Shown one piece after another: positions 24,018 through 31,343 of a stretch of DNA of 64,000 bases. Both the position numbers and the translations under genes were made by a program. The notes under the pieces are model-generated. The model saw only the letters and a list, made by a program, of their open reading frames with translations, did no database searches and was not told the DNA's origin. Each line of letters begins with the position of its first letter. Positions within the stretch are counted from its first letter, which is position 1. The DNA is from a virus, in IMG/VR virus record IMGVR_UViG_3300035181_001045, positions 62,001 to 126,000 of that record; one strand, written 5' to 3'.

Positions 24018-24179
24018 CTGGGATACGTACGCAGAAATCTGTTGAAAAAGTATGCGTTCGCGTCCTAAATGTGGGCCCCTGTAAGGCTTCGAAAGGAGTT
24101 TGAAGGGACCTGAAGTGCTCCGTGTAAAAGCGGAGGGCGACGTCGAGCTTGTAGCGAAAGATACTCGCTCGATTGTTCT
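24018..24179. other. No gene seen
   Basis: Contains a ctccg-tgtaaaa-gcggag stem-loop that resembles an anticodon arm but lacks a T-arm. No coding frame supported. Confidence 0.4.
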
Positions 24180-24253
24180 CGGGGTGTGGCTCAGCTTGGT
24201 AGAGCGTCTGTCTGGGGGACAGAAGATCGGGGGTTCAAATCCCTCCATCCCGA
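24180..24253 (+). tRNA. tRNA-Pro(GGG)
   Basis: Acceptor cggggtg/catcccg, anticodon arm tctgt-CTGGGGG-acaga. Confidence 0.9.
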
Positions 24254-24385
24254 CTATTATCGCAGAGGTTAGGGTAGTTTCCTTTTCGACTGCGATGTGC
24301 CTCATACAAGTGGAGAGTTGACTACTCTCGTGTAGTAGGAGGAAGTCTCCCATGCCCCTACGCAAGGATATGGAGGGCGAATTTC

Positions 24386-24458
24386 GTCCCGTTCGTCTAA
24401 TGGTTCAGGATTTCTAGACTTTCAATCTGGGGATACGGGTTCAATTCCCCCTGGGAGC
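24386..24458 (+). tRNA. tRNA-Glu(TTC)
   Basis: Loop CTTTCAA in ctaga/tctgg; gtcccgttcgtctaatgg start is typical of tRNA-Glu; acceptor has two mismatches. Confidence 0.75.
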
Positions 24459-24582
24459 ACAACAGTTGAATTGGGCTGCGCATCGGGCACTTGGGGTTGC
24501 TCCCATGTGATTGCGTAGTTTGGTTCGATTGCAGCCGAGCACCCCCTGTGTCCCGACACAGATGAGTGGACTTGGCGAACAT

Positions 24583-24654
24583 GCCGGAGTAGCTCAATGG
24601 TAGAGCGTTGGCCTGAAAAACCAAGCGTAGTCGGTTCGATTCCGACCTTCGGCA
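24583..24654 (+). tRNA. tRNA-Phe(GAA), copy 1
   Basis: Acceptor gccggag/cttcggc, loop CTGAAAA, T-arm gtcggttcgattccgac. Confidence 0.85.
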
Positions 24655-24724
24655 CTACACAACAACGGAGATGGAATACAAGCTCCCCTCTCCGTTTGGG
24701 AGCTTGCCCATAGTTGTGTTCCAC

Positions 24725-24797
24725 GGGTCTTGAGCAAGTCTGGTGATTGCACTGGTCTGAAAAGCCGGCTAAGTCGGTTCGATCCCGACAGGGCCCA
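24725..24797 (+). tRNA. tRNA-Phe(GAA), copy 2, diverged
   Basis: Acceptor gggtctt/agggccc (wobbles), ctggt-CTGAAAA-gccgg, T-arm gtcggttcgatcccgac. Confidence 0.75.
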
Positions 24798-24860
24798 CGA
24801 GGATGTAGTGCTGAGTTCGACTCTCAGCAGTCTCTCGCAAGGAGACTCTCGACCAAAGGA
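24798..24860 (+). other. Orphan T-arm-like hairpin
   Basis: gctga-gttcgac-tctcagc at about 24811-24827, followed by agtctc-tcgcaag-gagact. No matching tRNA body. Confidence 0.35.
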
Positions 24861-24895
24861 CAGGTCTATCATCCGCCAATTTGGGTACGATTCAT

Positions 24896-24969
24896 CGGGG
24901 TGTAGCTTAGCCTGGTAAAGCGCGTGCTTCGGGAGCATGAGACCGCTGGTTCAACTCCAGTCACCCCGA
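24896..24969 (+). tRNA. tRNA-Pro(CGG)
   Basis: Acceptor cggggtg/caccccg, cgtgc-TTCGGGA-gcatg. Confidence 0.9.
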
Positions 24970-24985
24970 CCATTCACAAGTTTCA

Positions 24986-25059
24986 CGGGATGTAGTCTAG
25001 TCAGGTAAGGCACGATCTTTGGAGGATCGCGGTCACAGGTTCAAATCCTGTCATCCCGA
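24986..25059 (+). tRNA. tRNA-Pro(TGG)
   Basis: Perfect acceptor cgggatg/catcccg, cgatc-TTTGGAG-gatcg. Completes a three-anticodon Pro set. Confidence 0.9.
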
Positions 25060-25094
25060 CCAAGAAGGACAAGGAAGGCACGCCCTTCCAGCAC

Positions 25095-25136
25095 ACGGAG
25101 TCTCCAGCTCGCAGAAGCTCGGGGACTCCTCGTGTT
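25095..25136 (+). ncRNA. Structured leader or small RNA upstream of the TROVE gene (candidate)
   Basis: Near-perfect hairpin: cacggagtc ... gactcctcgtg, with an inner agct/agct. It sits between tRNA-Pro and the Ro60-like gene. Bacterial Ro proteins usually have a Y RNA encoded nearby; this hairpin is one candidate, or it may be a leader hairpin. Confidence 0.3.
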
Positions 25137-25158
25137 CCTTCGGCACTGCACACGCACA

Positions 25159-27084
25159 ATGCAGCTCTTCTGCGAGAGCTGGGATGGAATCGCTGTGGAA
25201 CAAAGCAACCTCGGCCCGGCAGAGCGAATCATCGCGGCCAGCCTCGCATTCGTCGATCACGTCTTTCACGGTCGCCCTGGCATGGTCTCGAAGGACCCCT
25301 CCTCGCCGCTCGGCGTCAAGTGGGTCTTCGTCACCCACAAGGTCGAGAAGGTCAAGGACAGCGATCAGACGGTCAAGAACGTCTACGCGCTCTCCAAGAA
25401 CGGCACCAAGAACGTGCGGACCCTGCTCGGGGTCATGACCGATACCAACCAGGTCAAGGACGCAGCGGGCCGGATCGTCGGCGAGTATCGGGCACCGGGG
25501 ATCTTCCCCGAGGTCGCGGTCTACCTGTACCGACAGGTCGCCGAGGTCTGGAAGCTCGACAACGAGTTCGCGGCCCACTGGGCATCCTACGCGTTCACGC
25601 AGGGTCACCGTGACTTCAAGGTCGTCATGGCGGCCTTCATGCTCGTCCAGTCCCGCAAGGGAGACCCGGTCCTCGACGCGGGGAAGGTCGCCTTCTTCGA
25701 CGACGACTTCAGGGACATCGGCGAGGCGATGATGCTCATCTCGACCAAGCCGGTGAAGGGTGTGAAGGACAAGCCTGACCTCGATGCGAAGCAGCTCGTC
25801 CGTATACACACGCTCCTGACGGTCCCGGGCATCGCGGACATCAACCGCGAGCTGGGCTTCGGCAAGTCGGCTCGCCGGCCGTTCCTCGGTCGGTGGACGT
25901 CGGTGGTCACCAAGTGGCTCCGCTACCGTGAGGAGAACCCGAAGGTCTTCGCGGGCCTCATCTCCAACGGCTTCAAGACGACCGTCGCGAAGCTCGTCAA
26001 GTTCACCGGCTACAAGCCGGTGACGCCCCAGTTCTTCCAGCTCCTCCGCTGGAAGCAGGCTCAGGCAAAGGATGGCCGTCGCACGGTGGCCATCGGCCTG
26101 GAGGTCAAGGCGGCGGATTCGTGGGAGGGCCTCGACGAGGCGACCATCTGCCAGCGCATCTCGAAGGAGAAGCAGAACTGGAAGCGCATCGTCGGGATGG
26201 TCCCCAGCTCGGTCGGCCTCACGAGGGCCATCGTCGCTTCGGCCATCGAAGCGGGCGCCATGTCCGACAAGGACCTCATCATCGCGACTCCGACGCTGGA
26301 AGACCTCGGTCTTCTCAATGTACAGGACATCCGCGAGCGGTGGGAGCGGGCCGGCAAGGGTGCTCTCGACATGCGGGCCGCCAACATCGCCACCCGGGTG
26401 AAGTCCCGGGAGGTCAAGGAAGCCCTGGTTCAGGTCGCTGACGTCGCCTTGCAGAAGGCGGTGGAAGTGTCCCTCAAGGACCAGCGCATCTACGTCTTCG
26501 TGGACATCTCGGGCTCGATGGAGGGCGCGATCGAGGCTGCCAAGGACCTCCTCGCGAAGTTCCTCCAGGCATTCCCCCTGGATCGCCTGCACGTCGCGGT
26601 CTTCAACACCGCGGGTCGCGAGATCAAGATCCAGCACGCTTCGGCGGCTGGAGTGACGAACGCCTTCCGCGGCATCATGGCGGGAGGTGGAACCTCTCAC
26701 TCGGCGGGCATCATGAGCCTCTCGGCTCACAAGCCCAAGCCGGGTGAGGATGCTCTCTTCATCTTCGTCGGAGACGAGGGGGAGCATGGCACCTTCGAAC
26801 CGATGGTTCGCTACATCGGCAACCCGTCGGCATTCGGCCTCGTCAAGGTGAAGGACAACGGCAGCATCGTCAGGGATACGGCCGTTCGGCTGGGTATCCC
26901 CTGCTTCGATATCGACCCGAAGGTATTCGCGGATCCCTACGCGATTCCTCGGATGCTCGCGGCCCTCGTGGCGTCGACTCCGGTCGGCAAGACGGCGGGT
27001 GTCGTGAACGCTGCTCCTCGTGTGACCCTCGTCGACACCATCATCAAGACCCCGCTCTTGGTGAAGCCGGCATGGGCTGCGTGA
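25159..27084 (+). CDS. TROVE/vWA (Ro60-like) RNA-binding protein
   Basis: About 641 aa from ATG 25159 (a GTG at 25132 is also in frame). The helical-repeat N-terminal region includes NRELGFGKSARRPFLGRWTS, VVTKWLRYREENPKVFAG and WKRIVGMVPSSVGLTRAIVA, the TROVE pattern. The C-terminal von Willebrand A domain has the MIDAS motif DISGSM and IYVFVD at about residues 450-460. Ro60 binds misfolded RNAs and Y RNAs and can guide RNA decay; phage homologues are known. Its place directly after a tRNA block and before Ubl/JAB/E1 genes suggests RNA quality control or tRNA-linked function (inference). Confidence 0.7.
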   Translation: MQLFCESWDGIAVEQSNLGPAERIIAASLAFVDHVFHGRPGMVSKDPSSPLGVKWVFVTHKVEKVKDSDQTVKNVYALSKNGTKNVRTLLGVMTDTNQVKDAAGRIVGEYRAPGIFPEVAVYLYRQVAEVWKLDNEFAAHWASYAFTQGHRDFKVVMAAFMLVQSRKGDPVLDAGKVAFFDDDFRDIGEAMMLISTKPVKGVKDKPDLDAKQLVRIHTLLTVPGIADINRELGFGKSARRPFLGRWTSVVTKWLRYREENPKVFAGLISNGFKTTVAKLVKFTGYKPVTPQFFQLLRWKQAQAKDGRRTVAIGLEVKAADSWEGLDEATICQRISKEKQNWKRIVGMVPSSVGLTRAIVASAIEAGAMSDKDLIIATPTLEDLGLLNVQDIRERWERAGKGALDMRAANIATRVKSREVKEALVQVADVALQKAVEVSLKDQRIYVFVDISGSMEGAIEAAKDLLAKFLQAFPLDRLHVAVFNTAGREIKIQHASAAGVTNAFRGIMAGGGTSHSAGIMSLSAHKPKPGEDALFIFVGDEGEHGTFEPMVRYIGNPSAFGLVKVKDNGSIVRDTAVRLGIPCFDIDPKVFADPYAIPRMLAALVASTPVGKTAGVVNAAPRVTLVDTIIKTPLLVKPAWAA

Positions 27085-27089
27085 GCTGA

Positions 27090-28061
27090 ATGGGCTGGAA
27101 GGATCTTCTCCAGGGGAAGGACGAGACGATCGTCCTTCCTTGGATCGGGGGTAGGGTCCTTCGTCAAGCTGAACGATCGTGGACTCTCGATGGCCCTCTT
27201 CCGAGGGAGCATGGGTGGTACACGTTCGGTTTGACTGGACGGAAGGCCAAGCTCAAAGGCCCGGCGGAAGCCACCGCTGGGCTCCTTCGACAACAGGTTC
27301 GCGGGTATCTCGTCGGAGACTGGATCGTTCCGGACAATGTCCGTGTCGACCCGGACCCGGCGAGGATCTGCGACTACGCAAAGCCCGTACATCTTGTGGA
27401 GCCCGGCCTGGATCGGTTCGCCCGTGTCCAGGTCGGAGCCTTCTACGAAGATGGGCCCCTCATCTACGGGGGACAAGAGATGCCCCTCGGTCCCGAGGGA
27501 GACGTTCTCCAGGCTTACTACAACCGCACCCCTTCACTCGATGCGGTGAAGGGTGTGGCTCCGGCTCTCGATGCTGCCTTCCGCATGGAAATGTGGCGGA
27601 CACTCGAAGCCCAAAAGCGCCGCGAAGAGATCGCCAAGCAGCTCCGCGAGGAAGAAGAACGACGTCAGCTTGAGGAACGCCGAGAGCAGATTCGTACTCA
27701 GCTCGGAGATGCAGCCGGTCGGCGGGCAATGGCTGTGGTGGACTTCGGCGAGGCTGCTCGGGCCTCCCTGGCGGTAGGTGGTGCGACCTACCTCGACCAC
27801 AGAACATCCACGTCTCGCGGAGAAATGGTCGTCACCTTCCGGTTCATGCACCGGCAGTTCGAGTGTACGTGCGATGCCCGTACGCTTCGGATCATCGATT
27901 CCGGGATTTGCCTCAACGACCATGCAACGGGGGAGAAAGGCGATGCATACTTCACCCTCGAATCGCTGCCTGGTGTAATCGGACAAGCGGACCGTGAGCG
28001 GAAGCTCGTGGTCTTCCGACACGTTGGGGACGATAGGGACGACGATGATGACGACGACTAG
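27090..28061 (+). CDS. Hypothetical protein with central coiled coil, 323 aa
   Basis: MGWKDLLQGKDETIVLPWIG starts 5 nt after the TROVE stop. N-terminal beta-rich half (GWYTFGL, FARVQVGAFYEDGPLIYGG), a charged coiled coil at residues 165-210 (RREEIAKQLREEEERRQLEE), then a compact domain FECTCDARTLRIIDSGICLN ... AYFTLESLPGVI, ending in an Asp-only tail. Looks like a dedicated partner of the TROVE/vWA protein. No family recognised. Confidence 0.65.
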   Translation: MGWKDLLQGKDETIVLPWIGGRVLRQAERSWTLDGPLPREHGWYTFGLTGRKAKLKGPAEATAGLLRQQVRGYLVGDWIVPDNVRVDPDPARICDYAKPVHLVEPGLDRFARVQVGAFYEDGPLIYGGQEMPLGPEGDVLQAYYNRTPSLDAVKGVAPALDAAFRMEMWRTLEAQKRREEIAKQLREEEERRQLEERREQIRTQLGDAAGRRAMAVVDFGEAARASLAVGGATYLDHRTSTSRGEMVVTFRFMHRQFECTCDARTLRIIDSGICLNDHATGEKGDAYFTLESLPGVIGQADRERKLVVFRHVGDDRDDDDDDD

Positions 28062-28233
28062 CCAAGAGGGATACGAGAACGGTGTGTGTCGCAAGTGGCG
28101 CAACGATCTGAAGCGTCGCTGGCGAGCTGAAGGTCTCCCTCAAGGCCTGTCGCTCAAGCAGTGGGCAGCGCAAGCCGGGATCGGCGACGCGGCCTTCGTC
28201 TGGTACAAGCACAAGAAGTCCTGCAAGGGTTGA
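28048..28233 (+). CDS. Small basic protein, 61 aa
   Basis: MTTTSQEGYENGVCRKWRND then LKRRWRAEGLPQGLSLKQWA and AGIGDAAFVWYKHKK. Helical and basic, likely nucleic-acid binding. Overlaps the previous gene by 14 nt and ends 2 nt before the JAB gene, so it belongs to the same operon. Confidence 0.6.
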   Translation: MTTTSQEGYENGVCRKWRNDLKRRWRAEGLPQGLSLKQWAAQAGIGDAAFVWYKHKKSCKG

Positions 28234-28235
28234 CC

Positions 28236-28643
28236 ATGAAGGAAGCAGCCGTTCTCCTTGACCTCGACGGTCAACCCTTCTACTGGCACATGCCGAACGA
28301 CCGTTCTGGCGGAGCTATCCCGGATAGCCGTCCCCTCTGGGATGTGATCTGGGAGAACCGCGCTCGGCTCCGGGGCATAGCTCACACCCACCCCGGATAC
28401 GGGAAGCTGGGTCCGAGCCGTGAGGATATCACCACGTTCGACGCGATTGAACGTGGATTGGGTCGGCATCTCGAATGGTGGATCTCTTCGGGGGATTCGC
28501 TGGTCTTGTGTCTCCGGGAAAAGGAGCACCAAGCCCCCAGATACACTGTGAGCTTGGCCTGTGTGGACCTGCTCTCAGAGGTTCCTCTGATCCCTTGGGT
28601 CCGTGAGCTGAGGATTCGCTCCGGGTTTCCAACCCCGTCTTGA
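28236..28643 (+). CDS. JAB/MPN (JAMM) metallopeptidase, 135 aa
   Basis: Contains the full JAMM signature HTHPGYGKLGPSRED (H-x-H, P, S-x2-D) at about residues 49-63, with an upstream Glu in VIWENRARLRGIAH. Such enzymes remove ubiquitin-like proteins or process their C-termini. Fits with the ubiquitin-like candidate at 28691 and E1-like enzyme at 29675. Confidence 0.85.
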   Translation: MKEAAVLLDLDGQPFYWHMPNDRSGGAIPDSRPLWDVIWENRARLRGIAHTHPGYGKLGPSREDITTFDAIERGLGRHLEWWISSGDSLVLCLREKEHQAPRYTVSLACVDLLSEVPLIPWVRELRIRSGFPTPS

Positions 28644-28690
28644 GGGTCCGGTGTACTAGACCCCCAACATCGAATGAAAGGAGACCAGCC

Positions 28691-28957
28691 ATGGTCATCG
28701 CAGCACAAGAGGCCCGAGTCAACATCACCTACTCCGGCAACCAGGGGGACCTCCCGGATACGGTCCTGTACGACTCGACCGACACCCAGATTCGCGCCTG
28801 GGTGACCGAGGCCATCCGCAACGGCGGCGTCCCCGGGATCCCCGCGATGGGGAACGCCGACTTCACCGACTTCGTCATCGACCGCTTCCCGGCCACGGGG
28901 GACCTCCACAACCGGATCAGCGTCCGGCCGAAGACCCCCTTCGGAGACGTCGACTGA
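28691..28957 (+). CDS. Candidate ubiquitin-like (beta-grasp) protein, 88 aa
   Basis: MVIAAQEARVNITYSGNQGD ... TQIRAWVTEAIRNGGVPGIP ... ISVRPKTPFGDVD. The strand-strand-helix-strand order, size, and Gly near a short C-terminal tail fit a Ubl that needs trimming (FG-DVD). Preceded by a strong SD (aaaggaga, 6 nt before ATG), unlike the leaderless genes. Assignment rests mainly on context with JAB and E1; structure prediction would decide. Confidence 0.5.
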   Translation: MVIAAQEARVNITYSGNQGDLPDTVLYDSTDTQIRAWVTEAIRNGGVPGIPAMGNADFTDFVIDRFPATGDLHNRISVRPKTPFGDVD

Positions 28958-28964
28958 GGCAGCC

Positions 28965-29255
28965 ATGGGTAAGATTCAGGAAGTCGTTCGTATCGACAGC
29001 GACGTGCTCGGCGGAAGCTGTACATGTGGGTGGGACTTCAGCTTCACCGGGCCAAATCAGTGGCAGGATCACGTCAACCACTATCGCTTCACCGGGCCAA
29101 ATCAGTGGCAGGATCACGTCAACCACTATCTGACCACGCACAGTGGAAAGCTCGTGCATGTGGGGCAGGAATCTGATCTCGATGCTGATGGCAAGCCCTT
29201 CCAGAAGACGGTTGCCGTTGTTGTTATCTGGTCTCAGCGACCGCTGACGAAGTGA
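28965..29255 (+). CDS. C2H2 zinc-finger-like protein with internal 15-residue duplication
   Basis: MGKIQEVVRIDSDVLGG, then CTCGWDF followed by H-x3-H. A 15-residue block (FTGPNQWQDHVNHY plus one) occurs twice because of a perfect 45-bp tandem repeat, so a second H-x3-H pair is present. C-terminal half: GQESDLDADGKPFQKTVAVV. Seven nt after the Ubl-like gene; likely same operon. Confidence 0.6.
   Translation: MGKIQEVVRIDSDVLGGSCTCGWDFSFTGPNQWQDHVNHYRFTGPNQWQDHVNHYLTTHSGKLVHVGQESDLDADGKPFQKTVAVVVIWSQRPLTK
29041..29130 (+). repeat. Perfect 45-bp tandem duplication within a zinc-finger gene
   Basis: 29041-29085 and 29086-29130 are identical; in frame, adding 15 residues. Recent event, since no base differs. 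Confidence 0.95.
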
Positions 29256-29294
29256 TTGTCAGCAGGGGCGGATCTGTGGTAACCTCCACGGATC

Positions 29295-29678
29295 ATGCCT
29301 GATAACTGGCGCGTCCGGGAAGATCGCCGGAAAGCTCTTCGGAGAGACCCCACAACACGCTCCCGTTGGGTCTTGGAGGACTCCAAGAAGAGGGACAAGA
29401 GGCACGGGTTCATCTCGGATCTCGATCTCTCTTTCGTCCAAGACCTCCTCGCTTTGGGGTGCCAGTACTGCGGCGAGACCAAGCTCAAGATGACCCTGGA
29501 TCGCGTGGATAACGCTCTTGGTCACACGAAGGCGAACGTCGTTCCGGCCTGCATCAGGTGTAACTATATGCGGAGGGACATGCCCTGGGAGGCGTGGCTC
29601 AAGTTCGCAGAAACCGTCCGCACAGTCCGCGAGCAGGGGTTGTTTGGGGACTGGATCGGCTTCGGAGCAACACTATGA
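29295..29678 (+). CDS. HNH-type zinc protein, 127 aa
   Basis: CQYCGETKLKMTLDRVDNAL, then NVVPACIRCNYMRRDMPWEA, the HNH-like core of small phage endonucleases. Basic N-terminus. Overlaps the E1 gene by 4 nt (ATGA), so it is embedded in the Ubl-type operon; mobile insertion or operon member is unclear. Confidence 0.7.
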   Translation: MPDNWRVREDRRKALRRDPTTRSRWVLEDSKKRDKRHGFISDLDLSFVQDLLALGCQYCGETKLKMTLDRVDNALGHTKANVVPACIRCNYMRRDMPWEAWLKFAETVRTVREQGLFGDWIGFGATL

Positions 29679-30253
29679 AGACCGTGACCATTGTGGGGGT
29701 CGGCGCGCTCGGCTCCCACGTTGCACAGTTCCTCCGGAGCACCGGGGTGAACCTCAAGGTGATCGACTTCGACCGCGTCGAGCAGAAGAACGTACTCAGC
29801 CAGTTCCACGGGAAGCCTTCCGTGGGCAAGGCCAAGGTCGAGTCGCTGAAGCAGGCGATGAACTTCTTCTTCGGGACGAAGATCGAGACCATCCCGCACA
29901 AGCTCACGTCCGACAATGAGAAGCAGCTCCTCTCGGGAGCCGACCTCATCGTCGACTGCCTCGACAACGGGGCAGCACGCCGGCTTGTGCAAGCTTTCGC
30001 TCGTCGGACCAACACTCCCTGCATCCACGGGGGACTGGCGGCAGACGGCACCTTCGGACTCGTTCGGTGGGATCACGACTTCACCATCGACGATGAGCCC
30101 GGAGCTGGGGCAGCAACCTGCGAAAACGGCGAGCACTTGCCGTTTATCGCCCTCACCTCAGCCTATCTCGCTCGTGCCGTCCAGGAGTTCTTCCTCAAGG
30201 GGCGCAAGATCGGGTACAACGTCGCGCCGTACGGCACTACATTGCACCTCTAG
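29675..30253 (+). CDS. E1/ThiF/MoeB-like Ubl-activating enzyme, 192 aa
   Basis: N-terminal Rossmann ATP-binding motif TVTIVGVGALGSHVAQF, DFDRVEQKNVLSQF (the Asp and the 'v...Nl.rq' arginine-finger region), DLIVDCLDNGAARR, and near the C-terminus TCEN with PFIALTSAYLARAVQEF. ThiF/E1 enzymes adenylate the C-terminus of ubiquitin-like proteins. Short form without extra domains, as in phage and bacterial Ubl operons. No E2-like gene is recognised nearby. Confidence 0.85.
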   Translation: MKTVTIVGVGALGSHVAQFLRSTGVNLKVIDFDRVEQKNVLSQFHGKPSVGKAKVESLKQAMNFFFGTKIETIPHKLTSDNEKQLLSGADLIVDCLDNGAARRLVQAFARRTNTPCIHGGLAADGTFGLVRWDHDFTIDDEPGAGAATCENGEHLPFIALTSAYLARAVQEFFLKGRKIGYNVAPYGTTLHL

Positions 30254-30269
30254 AGAGAAATCTGAAAAA

Positions 30270-30295
30270 ACCATCTCGTAACTCGGAGAGATGGT
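30270..30295. terminator. Hairpin after the E1 operon
   Basis: accatctc (30270-30277) / gagatggt (30288-30295), 8 bp. The A-run is on the 5' side, so the T-tract would follow on the minus strand. The motif ggtgtactagat follows immediately. Confidence 0.4.
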
Positions 30296-30338
30296 GTACT
30301 AGATAGAAGCGAAACGAGACCGTCTCAAACGGTCATCT

Positions 30339-30473
30339 GTGCCATCACAGGGGGTCGGTCCCCCACCCGCAATCGGAGCGGGAGCGCAAGCTCCTCAGTA
30401 CAACACCTCGTCCCGTGTGAACTGGACAAATAGTTGTTCTTACAAGTCACTGGTTCGACTCCAGGGTGGCCCA
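30339..30473 (+). tRNA. tRNA-like element 3 with a 60-70 nt structured insertion
   Basis: Acceptor gtgccat/gtggccc, D-like arm ggggg-tcggt-ccccc, a second stem cccgc/gcggg, GCAA hairpin ggagc-gcaa-gctcc, then cagtacaacacctcg, more stem, ttcttacaagt and T-arm ctggttcgactccag. Same layout as element 4. Confidence 0.5.
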
Positions 30474-30544
30474 CTACTCGTTCCCTCTCGAACGAGACCT
30501 TACACGCAAGCAAGTTCAACTCTTGCCAAACCCGCCAACAACTG

Positions 30545-30640
30545 GGTCTGTAGCCTATCGGTAAGGCAATCGTCCGAAAAACGATCAGAAATCCAGGTCT
30601 CTTCTCTCGGGAACGGGGAAATCTTTCAAGACCGGCATGG
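30545..30640 (+). tRNA. Partial tRNA: intact D- and anticodon arms (GAA), no T-arm
   Basis: gggtctg, D-arm tagcctatcggtaaggc, anticodon arm atcgt-CCGAAAA-acgat (C at position 33). Downstream agacc can pair with the acceptor, but no TTC-type T-loop is seen. An orphan T-arm gcaagttcaactcttgc lies upstream near 30510. Confidence 0.35.
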
Positions 30641-30652
30641 GCCGGCAAACGC

Positions 30653-30781
30653 CAAACAAGGCCGCGGGGCGGCCACTTCCCACATAAGGAAACCAAAATC
30701 CCCTGTGTCTCTTCTCTCCTCCCATGTGGAGGAAAACTGAGGCTCATACAAGCAAGCGTGGTTCGACTCCACGGTTTGGCA
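30653..30781 (+). tRNA. tRNA-like element with separated halves
   Basis: gccaaac (about 30653) matches gtttggc at about 30774; T-arm cgtggttcgactccacg is perfect. Between them are about 90 nt including ggcc...ggcc, ttcc-cacataa-ggaa and ggctcatacaagc. Confidence 0.4.
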
Positions 30782-30809
30782 CTAGGCGTTCAATTCGCGG
30801 CTCTTACAC

Positions 30810-30875
30810 GCAAGATTGTCCTTGGTGGGCAATCGGTTTAGCACCGATGGGGCGAATTCGAAACTCGCTCTTGCA
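30810..30875 (+). tRNA. tRNA with TAG (Leu) anticodon, short body
   Basis: Acceptor gcaaga/tcttgc, anticodon arm atcgg-TTTAGCA-ccgat, T-arm gcgaa-ttcgaaa-ctcgc. D-arm short. A73. Confidence 0.5.
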
Positions 30876-30911
30876 CAGTCCCAGGGCCGCACCTCGGACG
30901 CCTTAAATCTC

Positions 30912-31047
30912 GGGGTATTACAGAGGATCGGTTCCTCACCTGCCTTCCACGCAGGAGCGAAAGCTCCCAGTACCACACCTCGCCCCGTCAAAAACGGGGC
31001 AAAACAGTGGTTCTTACAAGTACTTGGTTCGACTCCAAGATACCCCT
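30912..31047 (+). tRNA. tRNA-like element 4 with TCC (Gly) loop and large insertion
   Basis: Perfect acceptor ggggtat (30912) / ataccccc-type end (31040), D-arm gagg-atcggtt-cctc, cctgc-CTTCCAC-gcagg (TCC), GAAA hairpin ggagc-gaaa-gctcc, cagtaccacacctcg, stem gccccgt/acggggc, ttcttacaagt, T-arm cttggttcgactccaag. The insert of about 67 nt sits between anticodon stem and T-stem. Confidence 0.55.
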
Positions 31048-31154
31048 CTAAGGATACCATCTGGCAGTGGTCCTGTTCGTACTCTCCTATCCTTGTTCCC
31101 TCGACAAGACTGGGGGTAGGAGGGTACGAACTTCTCTTTTGGTCCGAGTATCGT

Positions 31155-31227
31155 GGTGCCTGTTGTCATCTGGTGATGATGGTTGACTGTGAATCAACTA
31201 AGGCGGGTTCGATCCCCGTCAGGCACA
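31155..31227 (+). tRNA. tRNA-His(GTG)
   Basis: Acceptor gtgcctg/caggcac with an extra encoded G at -1, gttga-CTGTGAA-tcaac. Confidence 0.9.
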
Positions 31228-31343
31228 CTGACAGAGCTGGGTGCTTCGCGCGGTGCCTCTACAACGCGCGAAGGAAGAGGGTAGGAGTCGAGGCTTTCCT
31301 CCCTACCAGCTAGGTCTTAATCTTCTTGTGGGGTGCCTAGAGA

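Noticed and set aside
24018-24179. Extra tRNA with a gta-containing stem-loop
   Set aside because: One anticodon-like stem-loop but no T-arm or acceptor pairing.
25051-26787. Leftward open frame (578 codons) opposite the TROVE gene
   Set aside because: Antisense shadow; low-complexity Asp/Leu/Arg pattern and no motif.
28691-28957. Calling the Ubl-like gene with certainty
   Set aside because: No diagnostic motif beyond size, strand pattern and a near-terminal Gly; kept as a candidate from operon context.
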